64,000 nucleotides of DNA from Coleofasciculus sp. LEGE 07092 (GTDB taxonomy: Bacteria; Cyanobacteriota; Cyanobacteriia; Cyanobacteriales; Coleofasciculaceae), in assembly GCF_015207375.1 (NCBI RefSeq), contig NZ_JADEWY010000004.1, forward strand, positions 1 to 64,000. The letters are read 5' to 3'. A program made the translations under genes and the position numbers. The number at the start of each line of letters is the position of its first letter. The first letter of the stretch is position 1. Below, piece by piece: positions 46,157-55,273 of the stretch. The notes under the pieces are model-generated. The model saw only the letters and a program-made list of their open reading frames with translations. It did no database searches and was not told the DNA's origin.

Positions 46157-46435
46157 ATAAGGGAGGGGTTAAATAGGTGCTGCATAGATTTTAGAGATCG
46201 AAGGGACTCTAGCTAGGGGAAAACCTGTCCCGTCTAACATCGTATTACAGCACAACTGAGTCGGAGTTGGAACCGAGCGATCGCTTTCTTTTATCTGCTA
46301 TTCCCCTCAATCCCTTATTCAGTGGGGCAGAAATGGCTGGGTGTAGGAGGTAGGGAAAAGAAGTGTAGCCAGAAAATTTTTAGCAAGAGTGAATCACTAA
46401 TCCCCCTTCTGTCCATACCCCACACCCCCATTAGG

Positions 46436-47242
46436 CTAGGTTTCAGAAGCTGGAGTTTGGGCGATGACAGGGGATAAGTAAGCCACTAATGCCCCTAGGA
46501 GAAAAGCGATTACGTTGCGAAATAAAGGCAACCATTCGGACGTTCGGGTAACGACTGGACCTATTCCAAAAGCAATAAAGAGAATGCCCCAGAGGGGAGA
46601 AAAAATTAACGCCCATTGCCACGCTACTATTTGCTCTGAGTTTTTGCCAGGAATACAGGCAAATCCCAATACTACCCCACCAACCAGAGAGCTAATGAAT
46701 GTAAGAATCCACTGTTCCCGTGGTAAACCCGGTACAACCTGACACCCCCCTTGACTTAGACAGCTTTGTATGGTATTCAAGGCTTGCACAATCGATTGGT
46801 TTTCGCCGTTTTCACGGACAAAGTAGAGGTTGCCAAAGCGAGTCTGTAATTCTATCCAAAAAGTGCGCGGCAGGAATTCGTAAAGGTCATCCCCCACGTT
46901 GAAACCCAATAGATTGCCGCCCCGTGGATCAGCAATCAGCAAAACACTTTTGTCGTTCAGCCCCCAGAACTTTCTGACTGCCAGACCCGGTGTGCGATCG
47001 TATTGAGTGAGTACTCGCAGTTTCCAGCCCGTCTGAGCTTCAAAGTTTTCCAAATCTTTAATAACTGCCTCTTCTTGAAGTGTTGGCAGCAGGTTCGCTA
47101 AATCAATGATGGGTGTCTGGACTTCAGGAAGTAAATCGGGATTGTTGTAAGCTCGTGCTACTGGCGCAATCGTCCAGACTGAGAAGGCAAGACAAAAGGC
47201 TAGCAGGGATACTAAAAGTCGTCTTGGAAAAAAATGCTGCAT
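46436..47242 (-). CDS. psb32: Psb32-like TPM domain thylakoid protein
   Basis: A 268-residue protein with an N-terminal signal (about 8-31, cleavage after ARA), a TPM domain (about 40-165) with the pattern IDLANLLPTLQEEAVIKDLENFEAQTGWKLRVLTQ and FNVGDDLYEFLPRTFW, then hydrophobic segments at about 175-195, 205-225 and 240-260. Psb32 in cyanobacteria and TLP18.3 in plants support photosystem II repair; the globular domain lies in the lumen. It stands alone. Confidence 0.85.
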   Translation of the reverse strand: MQHFFPRRLLVSLLAFCLAFSVWTIAPVARAYNNPDLLPEVQTPIIDLANLLPTLQEEAVIKDLENFEAQTGWKLRVLTQYDRTPGLAVRKFWGLNDKSVLLIADPRGGNLLGFNVGDDLYEFLPRTFWIELQTRFGNLYFVRENGENQSIVQALNTIQSCLSQGGCQVVPGLPREQWILTFISSLVGGVVLGFACIPGKNSEQIVAWQWALIFSPLWGILFIAFGIGPVVTRTSEWLPLFRNVIAFLLGALVAYLSPVIAQTPASET

Positions 47243-47432
47243 CGTCTCAATGAAGGCAATGGACAGTAAGGAAGTCTTTTAAAAAGGGAATAAGGTCAGA
47301 AGTTCTTTACACTTGTTTACTTTACTCTAATATTGGCAGCGATCGCAAAATTTCTTGAGTAAAACCTTCAAGGCTTACGCAGACACCCTATATCTGGCAG
47401 GACACGATACCAAAGACCCTACCCATGGTGAT

Positions 47433-47984
47433 TTAGAGGCTGTCTCTGCGTGAGTCCGGAGCTTCGCGATTGCTCGGTGCGTTATCCGTTTGAGTGATAT
47501 CGTCTTCTGTATCTGAGGAGAACTCAGCCATTGAGTCAGAGTTTTGGCGATCGCGCAGATCGATAGCCGTTCTTTGAGACGGTGGCAAGCGATCCATTGA
47601 CCTACGTCCTGTGGAGGGGCGTTTCCAGCTTTTCCAAGCCGCTTTCACTCCCGCAAAAACGCTGCGAGTTCCAACCTGCACATTTCTAGCTTGATTTTTA
47701 GTGCTGCTGATACTTTGATCAACTTGTTTAACCACTTGACCGGCGCTTTTAACACCTTCGTTCACATCATTAGTCAAGTCACTAATTTCTAAACCTGTCA
47801 GGCGAATGGCTTCTAGGGTAGGCGGTAACTCTCGCTGGAGTGTCTCCGCCAATTTTCCCACACTACGAGCCGCCCGTGCCAATTCTTGCAAGGCAGGCAG
47901 TGCCGCCACCAAGACAGCAGTTAGGCTGACAGCAACTAATAAAATAGATAATCCTAGCCAAAAAAGAGGGTCAATCACCGACAA
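47433..47984 (-). CDS. DUF948 domain protein
   Basis: A 183-residue protein with an N-terminal membrane helix (LFWLGLSILLVAVSLTAVLVAALPAL), then a heptad-like helix with repeated TNDVNEGVKSAGQVVKQVDQSISSTKNQA, then a basic, disordered tail with Arg/Ser/Asp. This is the DUF948 pattern, a membrane-tethered coiled coil of unknown role. It begins 5 bp after the YtxH gene, so they are cotranscribed. Confidence 0.85.
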   Translation of the reverse strand: MSVIDPLFWLGLSILLVAVSLTAVLVAALPALQELARAARSVGKLAETLQRELPPTLEAIRLTGLEISDLTNDVNEGVKSAGQVVKQVDQSISSTKNQARNVQVGTRSVFAGVKAAWKSWKRPSTGRRSMDRLPPSQRTAIDLRDRQNSDSMAEFSSDTEDDITQTDNAPSNREAPDSRRDSL

Positions 47985-47989
47985 CTCGC

Positions 47990-48343
47990 CTACAGTTGGT
48001 GGTCAGGAACTGAAGGGTGTGACTCAGTGGCTAAGTCAGACTGAGACTGCTTGAGTTCTATTTTCTCCCGTGCTGAAGCCTCAATCCCCGCCGCGATCGC
48101 TTCCCGCAGGCGACCTAGTGTCCCATCCCAATTACGCAGTGCCGATTCTGAAAGGCGATCGGCTTGTAGTTGTACGGTGGTCGATAAATCTTCGGCTAAG
48201 TCAGGTAAGGCATCTGCTGATTTCTTCAACAATTGCCGCGTATCCCGACCCGTGCGCGGGGCAATCAGCAAACCCGTCACGGTGCCAATGACGCCCCCCA
48301 CCAGCAGACCACCAATAAAGGCTCCAGCACTTTTCTTTGACAT
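47990..48343 (-). CDS. YtxH domain protein
   Basis: A 117-residue protein. The N-terminal membrane segment with glycine-rich pattern AGAFIGGLLVGGVIGTVTGLLIAPRTGRDTRQ is the YtxH signature, followed by a charged coiled coil. Family members are general-stress or envelope proteins of unknown function. It lies directly before the DUF948 gene and downstream of a membrane gene at 48654-49004. Confidence 0.87.
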   Translation of the reverse strand: MSKKSAGAFIGGLLVGGVIGTVTGLLIAPRTGRDTRQLLKKSADALPDLAEDLSTTVQLQADRLSESALRNWDGTLGRLREAIAAGIEASAREKIELKQSQSDLATESHPSVPDHQL

Positions 48344-48653
48344 CTTTTGGTTTCTATTCCTACACCAATTTTATGCAGATCTGCTCCCTTGAAACTGGCG
48401 AGAGTTTCTTGAAGACTCTGCTGTTTTGCTAAGATGCCGGTGATTATCCGTTCTTGCTAGCTCCCTTGTAACATAAAGGGATGCAATTAGCCCGGTTGGT
48501 CTTTGTGAAACAATGACTGGGAACTCTATTCTCCAATCCAAGTCCAGCGATCGCTTGACCCTGAGCGAAGTCGAGGTATTGAGTTGGCGTGGTGAGGATG
48601 TCAATACTCTACTCATGGCAGTAGTGCGAAACGCCTCAAAACTGCTGTTGCCC
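48344..48653. other. Non-coding spacer
   Basis: About 310 bp between two minus-strand genes. An antisense-type open frame spans part of it (48371-48721, minus) but overlaps the next gene in another frame and has no family resemblance. One GCGATCGC site lies near 48549. Confidence 0.5.
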
Positions 48654-49004
48654 CTAGGGGCGGCGTGGTGAATATCTTGACTTTCTGGAGTGCGATCGTC
48701 CACTATTGCGGCGAAGCGCAAAGCGACCGAGCCGTTGAAACAAGCCCAAAATTAACAAAACTCGCTGAACTCGTTGCAACTGAACTTCGAGTTGCTGATA
48801 ACGATCCCTCAATCCCTCTACCCCCAACTGACCCCGATAGATGGTTTTGGGAGTACCATGCAAAACCGCATAGGTACTGCGTTCAGCAGCAGCAACAATA
48901 TCAGCAGCTCTTGCTAATACCCGCCGCAATTTCCAGACTCGCCAAGCAACATAGAAACCCAACAGCGAGATCAGCACGTTGAAAACTACAACAACCGTTA
49001 CCAT
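48654..49004 (-). CDS. Small membrane protein, DUF948-like neighbour
   Basis: About 116 residues from the ATG at 49004 (MVTVVVVFNVLISLLGFYVAWRVWKLRRVL); 13 more upstream residues are possible. One membrane helix is followed by a helix with the repeated ILARAADIVAAAERSTY and QQLEVQLQRVQRVLLIL patterns and a very basic tail (FALRRNSGRSHSRKSRYSPRRP). It is likely a membrane-anchored helical protein in an operon with YtxH and DUF948 genes. No family name can be given. It is the last chromosomal gene before the genomic island. Confidence 0.65.
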   Translation of the reverse strand: MVTVVVVFNVLISLLGFYVAWRVWKLRRVLARAADIVAAAERSTYAVLHGTPKTIYRGQLGVEGLRDRYQQLEVQLQRVQRVLLILGLFQRLGRFALRRNSGRSHSRKSRYSPRRP

Positions 49005-49165
49005 TTTTAGGTCTCGGGCAATCAACAGTGGAATCAAACTCAAACCGGAGATTCATCGCTGTAGTTAATGAACCCCAGCGATCTCCTTTATCCCTGCTTA
49101 TTTTCAAGGGATGAGAATGAAAGCACTCCACTCACTTAAAAATAAGTTGAACTGGGTTTGAGTGA

Positions 49166-49212
49166 TGCCAGGAGGCGGATTTGAACCGCCGACACGAGGA
49201 TTTTCAGTCCTC
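49166..49212 (-). repeat. Left attachment site: displaced 3' part of tRNA-Phe
   Basis: A 47-nt copy of the tRNA-Phe 3' portion, from anticodon stem to the discriminator end. Its last 30 bp (49183-49212) are identical to 62855-62884 inside the intact tRNA; the T-arm part differs at three of four positions beside the block. This is what remains when an element inserts into a tRNA 3' end and supplies its own copy. Confidence 0.9.
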
Positions 49213-49242
49213 GCTAGCCTTAATACAATAACACAAGTATAC

Positions 49243-50019
49243 ATGACAGAAAAAAAATGTGAGGGCAGCAAGCAGGCAGTAGTACTCTGGCAGACAGGAC
49301 AAGGAGAAAAGAGGTTTCTTAGCCGAAATCCTCCTATTTCCTGGGTTTGCAGCCCTGGTCCCCCGGAGGGGTGTGGAGTTGCTGGAAGTTGGATAGTAGA
49401 CTCCGAACCTATTGGAGTCAATGGCTGTGGAGCGTGGGGGTACTGGAATGGTAGTTATGAGTATGAATATTCAAGCTCCTCTAGGCGAGTAACAACAGTT
49501 TCACTGGAAGGATTCACTTCTGATAATCCTTTTATTTTTCAAGGAACTATAAAATCTTCTTGTGATGGGCGCACAATGGCGGAGAGCTTGCGAAAAAAAC
49601 CTTCAAATCTTCAAGTCATCCATGCCAAAATGGGCGCAAAAAGCACTAAAGTCTCTGGAAATTCAAGAGATGATTTGAGTATAGAAGTTGTTCAGTCTGA
49701 GTCGCTTTATTTTAGCTACATTTATTCAAACTGCAAAAAAAGAAATTTAGGACAAGCCATTAGAAGCTCAAGAAATAGTTTCGACCTTATTCGTAAAGCA
49801 GTTTTCACTGCTGATAGTTCTCAATTACTAGAAAAGGGATATTTCAAAATTTGGGATGCAAGAGGGCAAGTTTATGAAGAAAGAGTAGAAACTGAATGTC
49901 CGACCGTAAAAGTAATTTGTGATAAGGCTTGCCCTTCCAGTACCTGCGAATGTAGGCACGGCAACCGAGTGTGCTGCTACAATTCACAGGGATATGTTAT
50001 TCACAGTTTTTTAATTTAA
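49243..50019 (+). CDS. Island protein 1, Cys-rich, unknown
   Basis: A 258-residue protein from the ATG at 49243; an upstream start at 49162 would read through the attachment site and is rejected. There is no signal peptide. It has several cysteines in clusters: SWVCSPGPPEGCGVAGSW, KSSCDGRT, YSNCKK, and a tight C-terminal group CPTVKVICDKACPSSTCECRHGNRVCCYNS with the tail GYVIHSFLI. That tail looks like a small metal- or disulphide-stabilised domain. It begins 31 bp after the island core and is followed after 3 bp by the next gene. Family not recognised. Confidence 0.7.
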   Translation: MTEKKCEGSKQAVVLWQTGQGEKRFLSRNPPISWVCSPGPPEGCGVAGSWIVDSEPIGVNGCGAWGYWNGSYEYEYSSSSRRVTTVSLEGFTSDNPFIFQGTIKSSCDGRTMAESLRKKPSNLQVIHAKMGAKSTKVSGNSRDDLSIEVVQSESLYFSYIYSNCKKRNLGQAIRSSRNSFDLIRKAVFTADSSQLLEKGYFKIWDARGQVYEERVETECPTVKVICDKACPSSTCECRHGNRVCCYNSQGYVIHSFLI

Positions 50020-50022
50020 ATT

Positions 50023-50364
50023 ATGTCCCTAACCATACAACAAAGATTCGGCGTGAACAGTTCCCTGGTAAATCAAGAGTTGCGAATTATCCTAAGTGAT
50101 TTAACCGCAGTAGGCTTGGAGGGGTCTAGCCCTACTGCTGATCAGATACTTGACGCAATCCTTCAACTCAGTCTGCTCAATCAACCACAAAATGCAGTAG
50201 ACGATCCAACTATTGGTATTGTTGTCGCTGAAAGCTTACTAAATAAGGCTTTTGTGCAGCGCGGGACAACAGAGGCAGGCAAACAGATTGAATATCAAAA
50301 AACAGTTAGCAGTTATGTGCTTGACACCATAACGGATTACGATCCAGACAATTTAGTTTCTTAA
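50023..50364 (+). CDS. Island protein 2, small, unknown
   Basis: A 113-residue acidic protein, no signal or membrane segment, mainly helical: IQQRFGVNSSLVNQELRIILSDL, TADQILDAILQLSLLNQ, and a C-terminal EYQKTVSSYVLDTITDYDPDNLVS. It lies in a tight run, 3 bp after the previous and 4 bp before the next gene. I know no relative. Its position directly before the large repeat protein suggests joint assembly (inference). Confidence 0.7.
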   Translation: MSLTIQQRFGVNSSLVNQELRIILSDLTAVGLEGSSPTADQILDAILQLSLLNQPQNAVDDPTIGIVVAESLLNKAFVQRGTTEAGKQIEYQKTVSSYVLDTITDYDPDNLVS

Positions 50365-50368
50365 AATA

Positions 50369-52867
50369 ATGAGCACCTGCGAAAGTCTAGCAACTAAAGC
50401 CGAAGTCGCAGAACTTCGGCAACTTCTTAATCGGAAAGCGGATAAATCAGACCTGAACGCAATTCGAGGAACAATCAATGCTCTCTGGAACCGGATTAAT
50501 CAGTGCTGCAATCAGCAGGGAGGAAAGATTGATGAAGAGGCGCTCTTTCAACGCCTTAAATCAAAGATGCTTCCTGTTATAGGAAGCACTGTAGCTCTCT
50601 CTTTAAGTCCTTATAAGCCTTTACTGGCATTGAAGCCGCAAATCCCAAGCTTATTGCAAATTGTCTCTCAGCTTAAGGGGTTGGTTCCTACCTTAAAGAA
50701 TCTAGCGAGTAAGCTTGGTCCGTGGGCTACGTTGCTAGCTACTATCGCTCAAGCGGCAAAAGTGTACAGCGGTGTGCGGGAAAATATTAGCGACTGGCGA
50801 GATTTCTTCCGCCAGCAATCACAGTCTCAATCTCAGCCCAAATCTTCAGATCTTACTCGGCTGGAAGCAAAGGTAAATAACCTTAACGATATTGCAGCGG
50901 AAGCTCGATCTAATGCTTCTAATGCTTTAATTCAATTAGACAAGTTAAACCCAAGAGTGGATAATCTTAATGATTTAGTAGCGCAAGCGAACTCCAATGC
51001 GTCTGCTGCAATTATTGAGTTAAAAAATATTGTTACACCCAAGCTAAGTCAACTTAATGATTTAGTAGCGCAAGCGAACTCCAATGCGTCTGCTGCTGTT
51101 ATTGAACTGAAAAATGTTGTTACACCCAAGTTGAAGCAACTCAATGATTTAGTAGCACAAGCGAATTCCAATGCGTCTGATGCTGTTATTGAACTGAAAA
51201 ATGTTGTTACACCCAAGTTGAAGCAACTCAATGATTTAGTAGCACAAGCGAATTCCAATGCGTCTGATGCTGTTATTGAACTGAAAAATGTTGTTACACC
51301 CAAGCTGAAGCAACTCAATGATTTAGTAGCACAAGCGAATTCCAATGCGTCTGATGCTGTTATTGAACTGAAAAATGTTGTTACACCCAAGCTGAAGCAA
51401 CTCAATAATTTGATAACTCAGATTAACTTAAACCTTTCGAGACAAATTTCTGGATTACAAGGAGCGATCGGAAACCTCCAAACTGCGATAACCACAGCTC
51501 AATCCACTGCCAATAATGCCCTAACCAGAGCGCAAACCGCCGTGACGACAGCCGCCGCCGCGACCACTACCGCAACCTCCGCTGGCGCAGCAACGGGTGG
51601 GTTACAAACGAGCCTTGGTCGAATTACTCAGCAAATAACAAATATCACCAACCAAATAACAAACATCACCAACATTCGCGCTGATGATCCAGTGGCGCGA
51701 AGTCTAGCAAACCAAGCGATTAATCTAGCAAACCAAGCGCTTCAACAAATTATGGGACTTGATGAAAGCATCGCAGCGATTCCGGCAGCAGTCGGAGCGA
51801 TTTTGACTCCCCAGTTGGGTCAGCTTTCAGGAAAAATGGGAACGGTGCTCACTCAAACCGCTCCAACAGCTCTCTCTAATGCAGCAGCGGCGGGTGTGTG
51901 CAATACCGCCAAACCGGGGGGATGCTTAGGAAATCAATTTGGGGGCTTAAATTCTAAGCTGGATGGGATTCAGGGCTTGCTCAATCAGCTAGGAATCACT
52001 GGGCTGGCAGCACAGATGCAGGCTGGCTTTGCCGCTACTCAAGCACAGGTCAGGGTTTCTCAAGCCGCAATAGCTTCTCAAGTCGCGGGGGTCAGCACGG
52101 CGGTTAGCACTATGTCTGCTCTGATGGTTGAAAAGTTTAAGGCTACCTGGAATTTCTTCCAGATGGATCGAGTTATAAATGTCCTAACATTAGTAACTAG
52201 CCTTATTACGGCTCGACAAGTTACTGTTGATTTAGCCGAATTGTTTTTTGAAGTAACGGGAACTGTAATCCAGGCAATGCAGGCTGTAATCCCTGGCTTC
52301 CTCCGTAACCCGGACGGAGAAAAAATGGATTTAGACCTTGATGAGTTTTTCAAAGCTGAAATTGAAAAATTCTTAATCGGAATTCTTGGTGTAGAGAACT
52401 ATAAAGCTTCTAGAATCAAATGGATAAGGCTTAATCGAATTCTAACCAGTGCCGCTAACGTTTTGGATGCTTCGCGGTCAGCGGCTCAGGCAGTTGGAAA
52501 TGGCGTGGAAGTTACAGCCGGGTTAGTGGGACGATTTTCTAATGCTGCTATTCGTGAGGGGCTTATTAGCGAAGATGGAATGCCGTGGAGTGCCGAAAAA
52601 TATGAGTTTAATCGCTTTGGGGCGGTCGGAAAATACCTCCAACAGGCTGAGAATTTAGAAGAGGCTCTGGAAACGGTTCAGCAATTGGCTCAAATACCAA
52701 TTGAATTTACTCAATACTATACTGAAGCCGTACAAGAAACTCAAGAGCTGATTAAGACAGTTGAGGGAGATGAGATTGCTAAGACTGAAGAACAGCGTAT
52801 TGATAAACTCGTTACAGAGAATGGATTAAATCTTTCTGAAAATCAGCTTTTGAATGACACTAACTGA
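50369..52867 (+). CDS. Island protein 3: 832-residue repeat and coiled-coil protein
   Basis: Layout: helical head (1-150) with cysteines near its start and a hydrophobic SKLGPWATLLATIAQAA stretch; coiled region (160-200); five near-identical 29-residue repeats (200-344) of the form LNDLVAQANSNASDAVIEL; a Thr/Ala linker with AAAATTTATSAG; Gly/Ala-rich helices to about 580; a hydrophobic block (about 590-650) with RVINVLTLVTSLITAR and VTGTVIQAMQAVIPGF; and a charged C terminus. The mix of coiled coil, alanine helices and hydrophobic parts is like a tape-measure or pore-type protein, but no homology is proven. It is the longest gene of the unknown block. Confidence 0.75.
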   Translation: MSTCESLATKAEVAELRQLLNRKADKSDLNAIRGTINALWNRINQCCNQQGGKIDEEALFQRLKSKMLPVIGSTVALSLSPYKPLLALKPQIPSLLQIVSQLKGLVPTLKNLASKLGPWATLLATIAQAAKVYSGVRENISDWRDFFRQQSQSQSQPKSSDLTRLEAKVNNLNDIAAEARSNASNALIQLDKLNPRVDNLNDLVAQANSNASAAIIELKNIVTPKLSQLNDLVAQANSNASAAVIELKNVVTPKLKQLNDLVAQANSNASDAVIELKNVVTPKLKQLNDLVAQANSNASDAVIELKNVVTPKLKQLNDLVAQANSNASDAVIELKNVVTPKLKQLNNLITQINLNLSRQISGLQGAIGNLQTAITTAQSTANNALTRAQTAVTTAAAATTTATSAGAATGGLQTSLGRITQQITNITNQITNITNIRADDPVARSLANQAINLANQALQQIMGLDESIAAIPAAVGAILTPQLGQLSGKMGTVLTQTAPTALSNAAAAGVCNTAKPGGCLGNQFGGLNSKLDGIQGLLNQLGITGLAAQMQAGFAATQAQVRVSQAAIASQVAGVSTAVSTMSALMVEKFKATWNFFQMDRVINVLTLVTSLITARQVTVDLAELFFEVTGTVIQAMQAVIPGFLRNPDGEKMDLDLDEFFKAEIEKFLIGILGVENYKASRIKWIRLNRILTSAANVLDASRSAAQAVGNGVEVTAGLVGRFSNAAIREGLISEDGMPWSAEKYEFNRFGAVGKYLQQAENLEEALETVQQLAQIPIEFTQYYTEAVQETQELIKTVEGDEIAKTEEQRIDKLVTENGLNLSENQLLNDTN
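50966..51400 (+). repeat. Five tandem 87-bp units inside the 832-residue gene
   Basis: Units start at 50966, 51053, 51140, 51227 and 51314. Copies 3-5 are almost identical at the base level, copies 1-2 slightly less. A degenerate earlier unit lies just upstream. In-frame homogenised repeats suggest recent expansion or concerted change. Confidence 0.93.
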
Positions 52868-52869
52868 CG

Positions 52870-53658
52870 ATGGCTATTTCTAATTGGGCAGCTCAAAGGA
52901 GTTTACTTTTAAAAAGTTACAATCAAGAAGTAAAAAAACTGTATAGAGAGAATTCAGCAGCATTTGATCGAGTTGAGCGGTTAACCAAGGTTCAAGCTCT
53001 AGAAGCTTCCTTAATCTTAAATAAAGACTCTCAGCTAATGGCAAAAGCCAAGCAAGATTTTTATTATAATCAAGTGCTACGAACTCCTTATCAACCTGAA
53101 ATCTGGCAAGCTCCCGATTATACTAATATCAGCCAGATTGAGTACGATCCGCAAATTATTTTACTATTTCGCGAAACCAAAGAAAGGTACAAAGCTGCTA
53201 ATAGACGCCAACCCTTAAGGGTACAATGCTCCTTAAGGTTAAAAGAGTCTATTGTTGAAAGCTTGAGAACCAGTAACAATAGACTTGAGACGATTAGCAA
53301 TCAAATCGAAATAGCTTTTGGTAAAGAAGAGTACGATAAAGGAAGGCGAAAGTTTACCTACAAAAATGATAGTTTAAAACATCGATTTTATTTTAACTTC
53401 AACAGCGAGGCTCAAGCCAGAGAGTTGCTCACAAAAACTTTAGCATTGCAAGATCAAACGCCAGACTTTGACCACTACTGGTCAGAGTCCAGCCGACCAG
53501 CAGGCTATCATACAATTCGACGGGAGACGGTCTATGGCGAGGTTATGGAATATCCGGCATTGATGCCCCAGGCTACTTGTAAGTTTTACAGGGCGACGGC
53601 TCACTTCTTCCCAGCCAAGCCTATCTTGCTAGTAGAAAATCTTATAGACCATCTTTAA
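52870..53658 (+). CDS. Island protein 4, unknown
   Basis: A 262-residue soluble protein, rather basic with many Arg/Lys/Tyr. The N-terminal half is helical (VKKLYRENSAAFDRVERLTKVQALEASLI); the C-terminal half has more strands (RKFTYKNDSLKHRFYFNFNS, RRETVYGEVMEYPALMPQATCKFYRA). It starts 2 bp after the repeat protein gene, so translation is probably coupled. No family recognised. Confidence 0.7.
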   Translation: MAISNWAAQRSLLLKSYNQEVKKLYRENSAAFDRVERLTKVQALEASLILNKDSQLMAKAKQDFYYNQVLRTPYQPEIWQAPDYTNISQIEYDPQIILLFRETKERYKAANRRQPLRVQCSLRLKESIVESLRTSNNRLETISNQIEIAFGKEEYDKGRRKFTYKNDSLKHRFYFNFNSEAQARELLTKTLALQDQTPDFDHYWSESSRPAGYHTIRRETVYGEVMEYPALMPQATCKFYRATAHFFPAKPILLVENLIDHL

Positions 53659-53768
53659 GTACCCAGATAAAATCAACAGAGATATATCTGTGTGGATTCA
53701 GAAACCAATAGCTTTCTAGAATGAAAACTACAATAGAGCTATAAACTTAGGCAAATTTAGGCGCAAAA

Positions 53769-54257
53769 ATGGCAAGAGTTTACCGGATATTAATAATCGA
53801 TGGCAATTTAGCAGCGGCAGGTGATCAGCCTGCGGCAGTGAAAATTGGAGAAGATTTAATAGAATATTTTTCAATACCGGGGGCAACCTCAGGAACTAGT
53901 ACCCCAGAGAAAACGGTAACAGTTCCGGCTTCGAGAAGATTTAAAACCTTGCAAGATGCGGCAGCCGGTACCAATCCAGTTCCAGTCGGCGGATACACAA
54001 GAAAATATCACCTAATTCCTGCTATTGATTCTTTTTCTGGAGGGAGAAGCGTAGAAGTTGATACAAAGATTGAGAAAGCAGAGGGAACGGTCCATCAAAC
54101 TTCTTTTCGCGTAAGCAATAAGGCTACGATTGCTTCTATTAGCGCATTTATTGCTACCTGGGGGGCGACAAATCGCCCTAAGAAATTTTCTATCCAAGGA
54201 AAAAGTTATCCGGTACTGCTTGAGGCAGACATCAAGGGTGCGGCACCAACACCTTAA
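53769..54257 (+). CDS. Island protein 5, unknown, beta-rich
   Basis: A 162-residue protein without signal peptide. Sequence is Gly/Ser/Thr/Val-rich and looks beta-stranded: VYRILIIDGNL, KTVTVPASRRFKTL, KYHLIPAIDSFSGGRSVEVDTKIEKAEG, KFSIQGKSYPVLLEADIKG. This could be a small structural or surface protein (inference). A 110-bp gap with an AT-rich stretch separates it from the previous gene, so it may have its own promoter. Confidence 0.7.
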   Translation: MARVYRILIIDGNLAAAGDQPAAVKIGEDLIEYFSIPGATSGTSTPEKTVTVPASRRFKTLQDAAAGTNPVPVGGYTRKYHLIPAIDSFSGGRSVEVDTKIEKAEGTVHQTSFRVSNKATIASISAFIATWGATNRPKKFSIQGKSYPVLLEADIKGAAPTP

Positions 54258-54259
54258 CT

Positions 54260-54904
54260 ATGTGGGCTTCACTGGGTGAAATTAACAAATTATCGTGGGA
54301 CTGGGAATTTTTCCCAACTCCCGATGTTGGGGGCGATCGCTTTCGGATTACCCAAGTAAACGGACGAAACCTTCATAATGGGCACGGAGTAATTAGCTCC
54401 TTTTATTCGGATGGGGAGTTTTCCGGGCGATTTGGCTGGCAGCGGATTTACGCAGATTGGGATGGGTCCAGAAAAAAGATCACATTTCCTCAACCATTCC
54501 CGGCTGAATTACTCTCGGCAGGAATAACGACCCGATATTTGGGGTGTCGGCTAGGTCGGGGAAGTGTTTTAGCCGGGCCATGGACACTGATATTAGAAGC
54601 TGAGGTGAAGGAAGAAGCGGAAAATGTAGGTTGGCAAGATTTAACCTTACAAGCTGGCTGGGCAGGAACAGCCAGGGTCAAAAAAAATGACAACTACATC
54701 GACCTGGAGGGTTCAATTTCCAAGATCAATCCAGGCTATAAAGAGGCAGTGCTACAGCTTCCATTGGAACATTTTCCATCAACAGAGTTGATTTATCAGA
54801 CCTTGGCGGATAACACCACCCGATTTTCAATTATTCCAACAGGGCAACTTCTCTATTGGTATGGTCCTTTACCTGTGCCTATTGATAAAATTTTTAAAAT
54901 TTAA
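54260..54904 (+). CDS. Island protein 6, unknown, aromatic beta-rich
   Basis: A 214-residue protein with many Trp/Tyr/Gly/Phe (MWASLGEINKLSWDWEFF, SDGEFSGRFGWQRIYADWDGS, LQAGWAGTARVKKNDNYIDLEG). It looks like a beta-sandwich or repeat-stranded fold with no membrane segment. It starts 2 bp after the previous gene. No recognised homologue; a binding or surface role is a guess. Confidence 0.7.
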   Translation: MWASLGEINKLSWDWEFFPTPDVGGDRFRITQVNGRNLHNGHGVISSFYSDGEFSGRFGWQRIYADWDGSRKKITFPQPFPAELLSAGITTRYLGCRLGRGSVLAGPWTLILEAEVKEEAENVGWQDLTLQAGWAGTARVKKNDNYIDLEGSISKINPGYKEAVLQLPLEHFPSTELIYQTLADNTTRFSIIPTGQLLYWYGPLPVPIDKIFKI

Positions 54905-54916
54905 GCTGATTAATTA

Positions 54917-55273
54917 ATGAGCTTCCCAAGGAAAATAGCTTACATCTTAGCTGGAATCGCCGCGATATCTTTAATAATTTACTTTTTAAAAGAGCTGGGA
55001 GTCCCTGTTGAGGTAGGCTTTGTAACAGACGTACTTATCGGCGGAACTGCCATCCCCTTAGCAGTCCTACTATTCCAAAAATCATCTGAGAAGCAGGACA
55101 GGGAACAGGAATTCATTCAATCACTGAGATTGAACCTTTTTTCAACCAACGAGAGGCTTGAAGATTTAGAGAAAGACTTCAAAGAGCTTCATGGACTTTT
55201 CTTAAGGATTGAAGCGCAGAAGGAATCAATTCTAGAGCGATTAAGAGAGGTAGAGAATGAACAAGATCGCTGA
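54917..55273 (+). CDS. Island protein 7: two-helix membrane protein with coiled coil
   Basis: A 118-residue protein with two hydrophobic helices (about 8-24 and 38-54) and a long C-terminal coiled coil (60-118, NERLEDLEKDFKELHGLFLRIEAQKESILERLREVENEQ). This is a small membrane anchor. Its 3' end overlaps the FHA gene by 17 bp, so the two are translationally coupled and may work together (inference). No family recognised. Confidence 0.75.
   Translation: MSFPRKIAYILAGIAAISLIIYFLKELGVPVEVGFVTDVLIGGTAIPLAVLLFQKSSEKQDREQEFIQSLRLNLFSTNERLEDLEKDFKELHGLFLRIEAQKESILERLREVENEQDR

Noticed and set aside
48371-48721. Minus-strand 116-residue frame
   Set aside because: It overlaps the neighbouring membrane gene in another frame and has biased composition with no domain.
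49162-49242. Upstream extension of the first island gene into the tRNA fragment
   Set aside because: It would translate the attachment site itself; the ATG at 49243 is a better start.
51049-51405. Minus-strand open frame with a repeated sequence
   Set aside because: It is the antisense reading of the five 87-bp repeats in the 832-residue gene.
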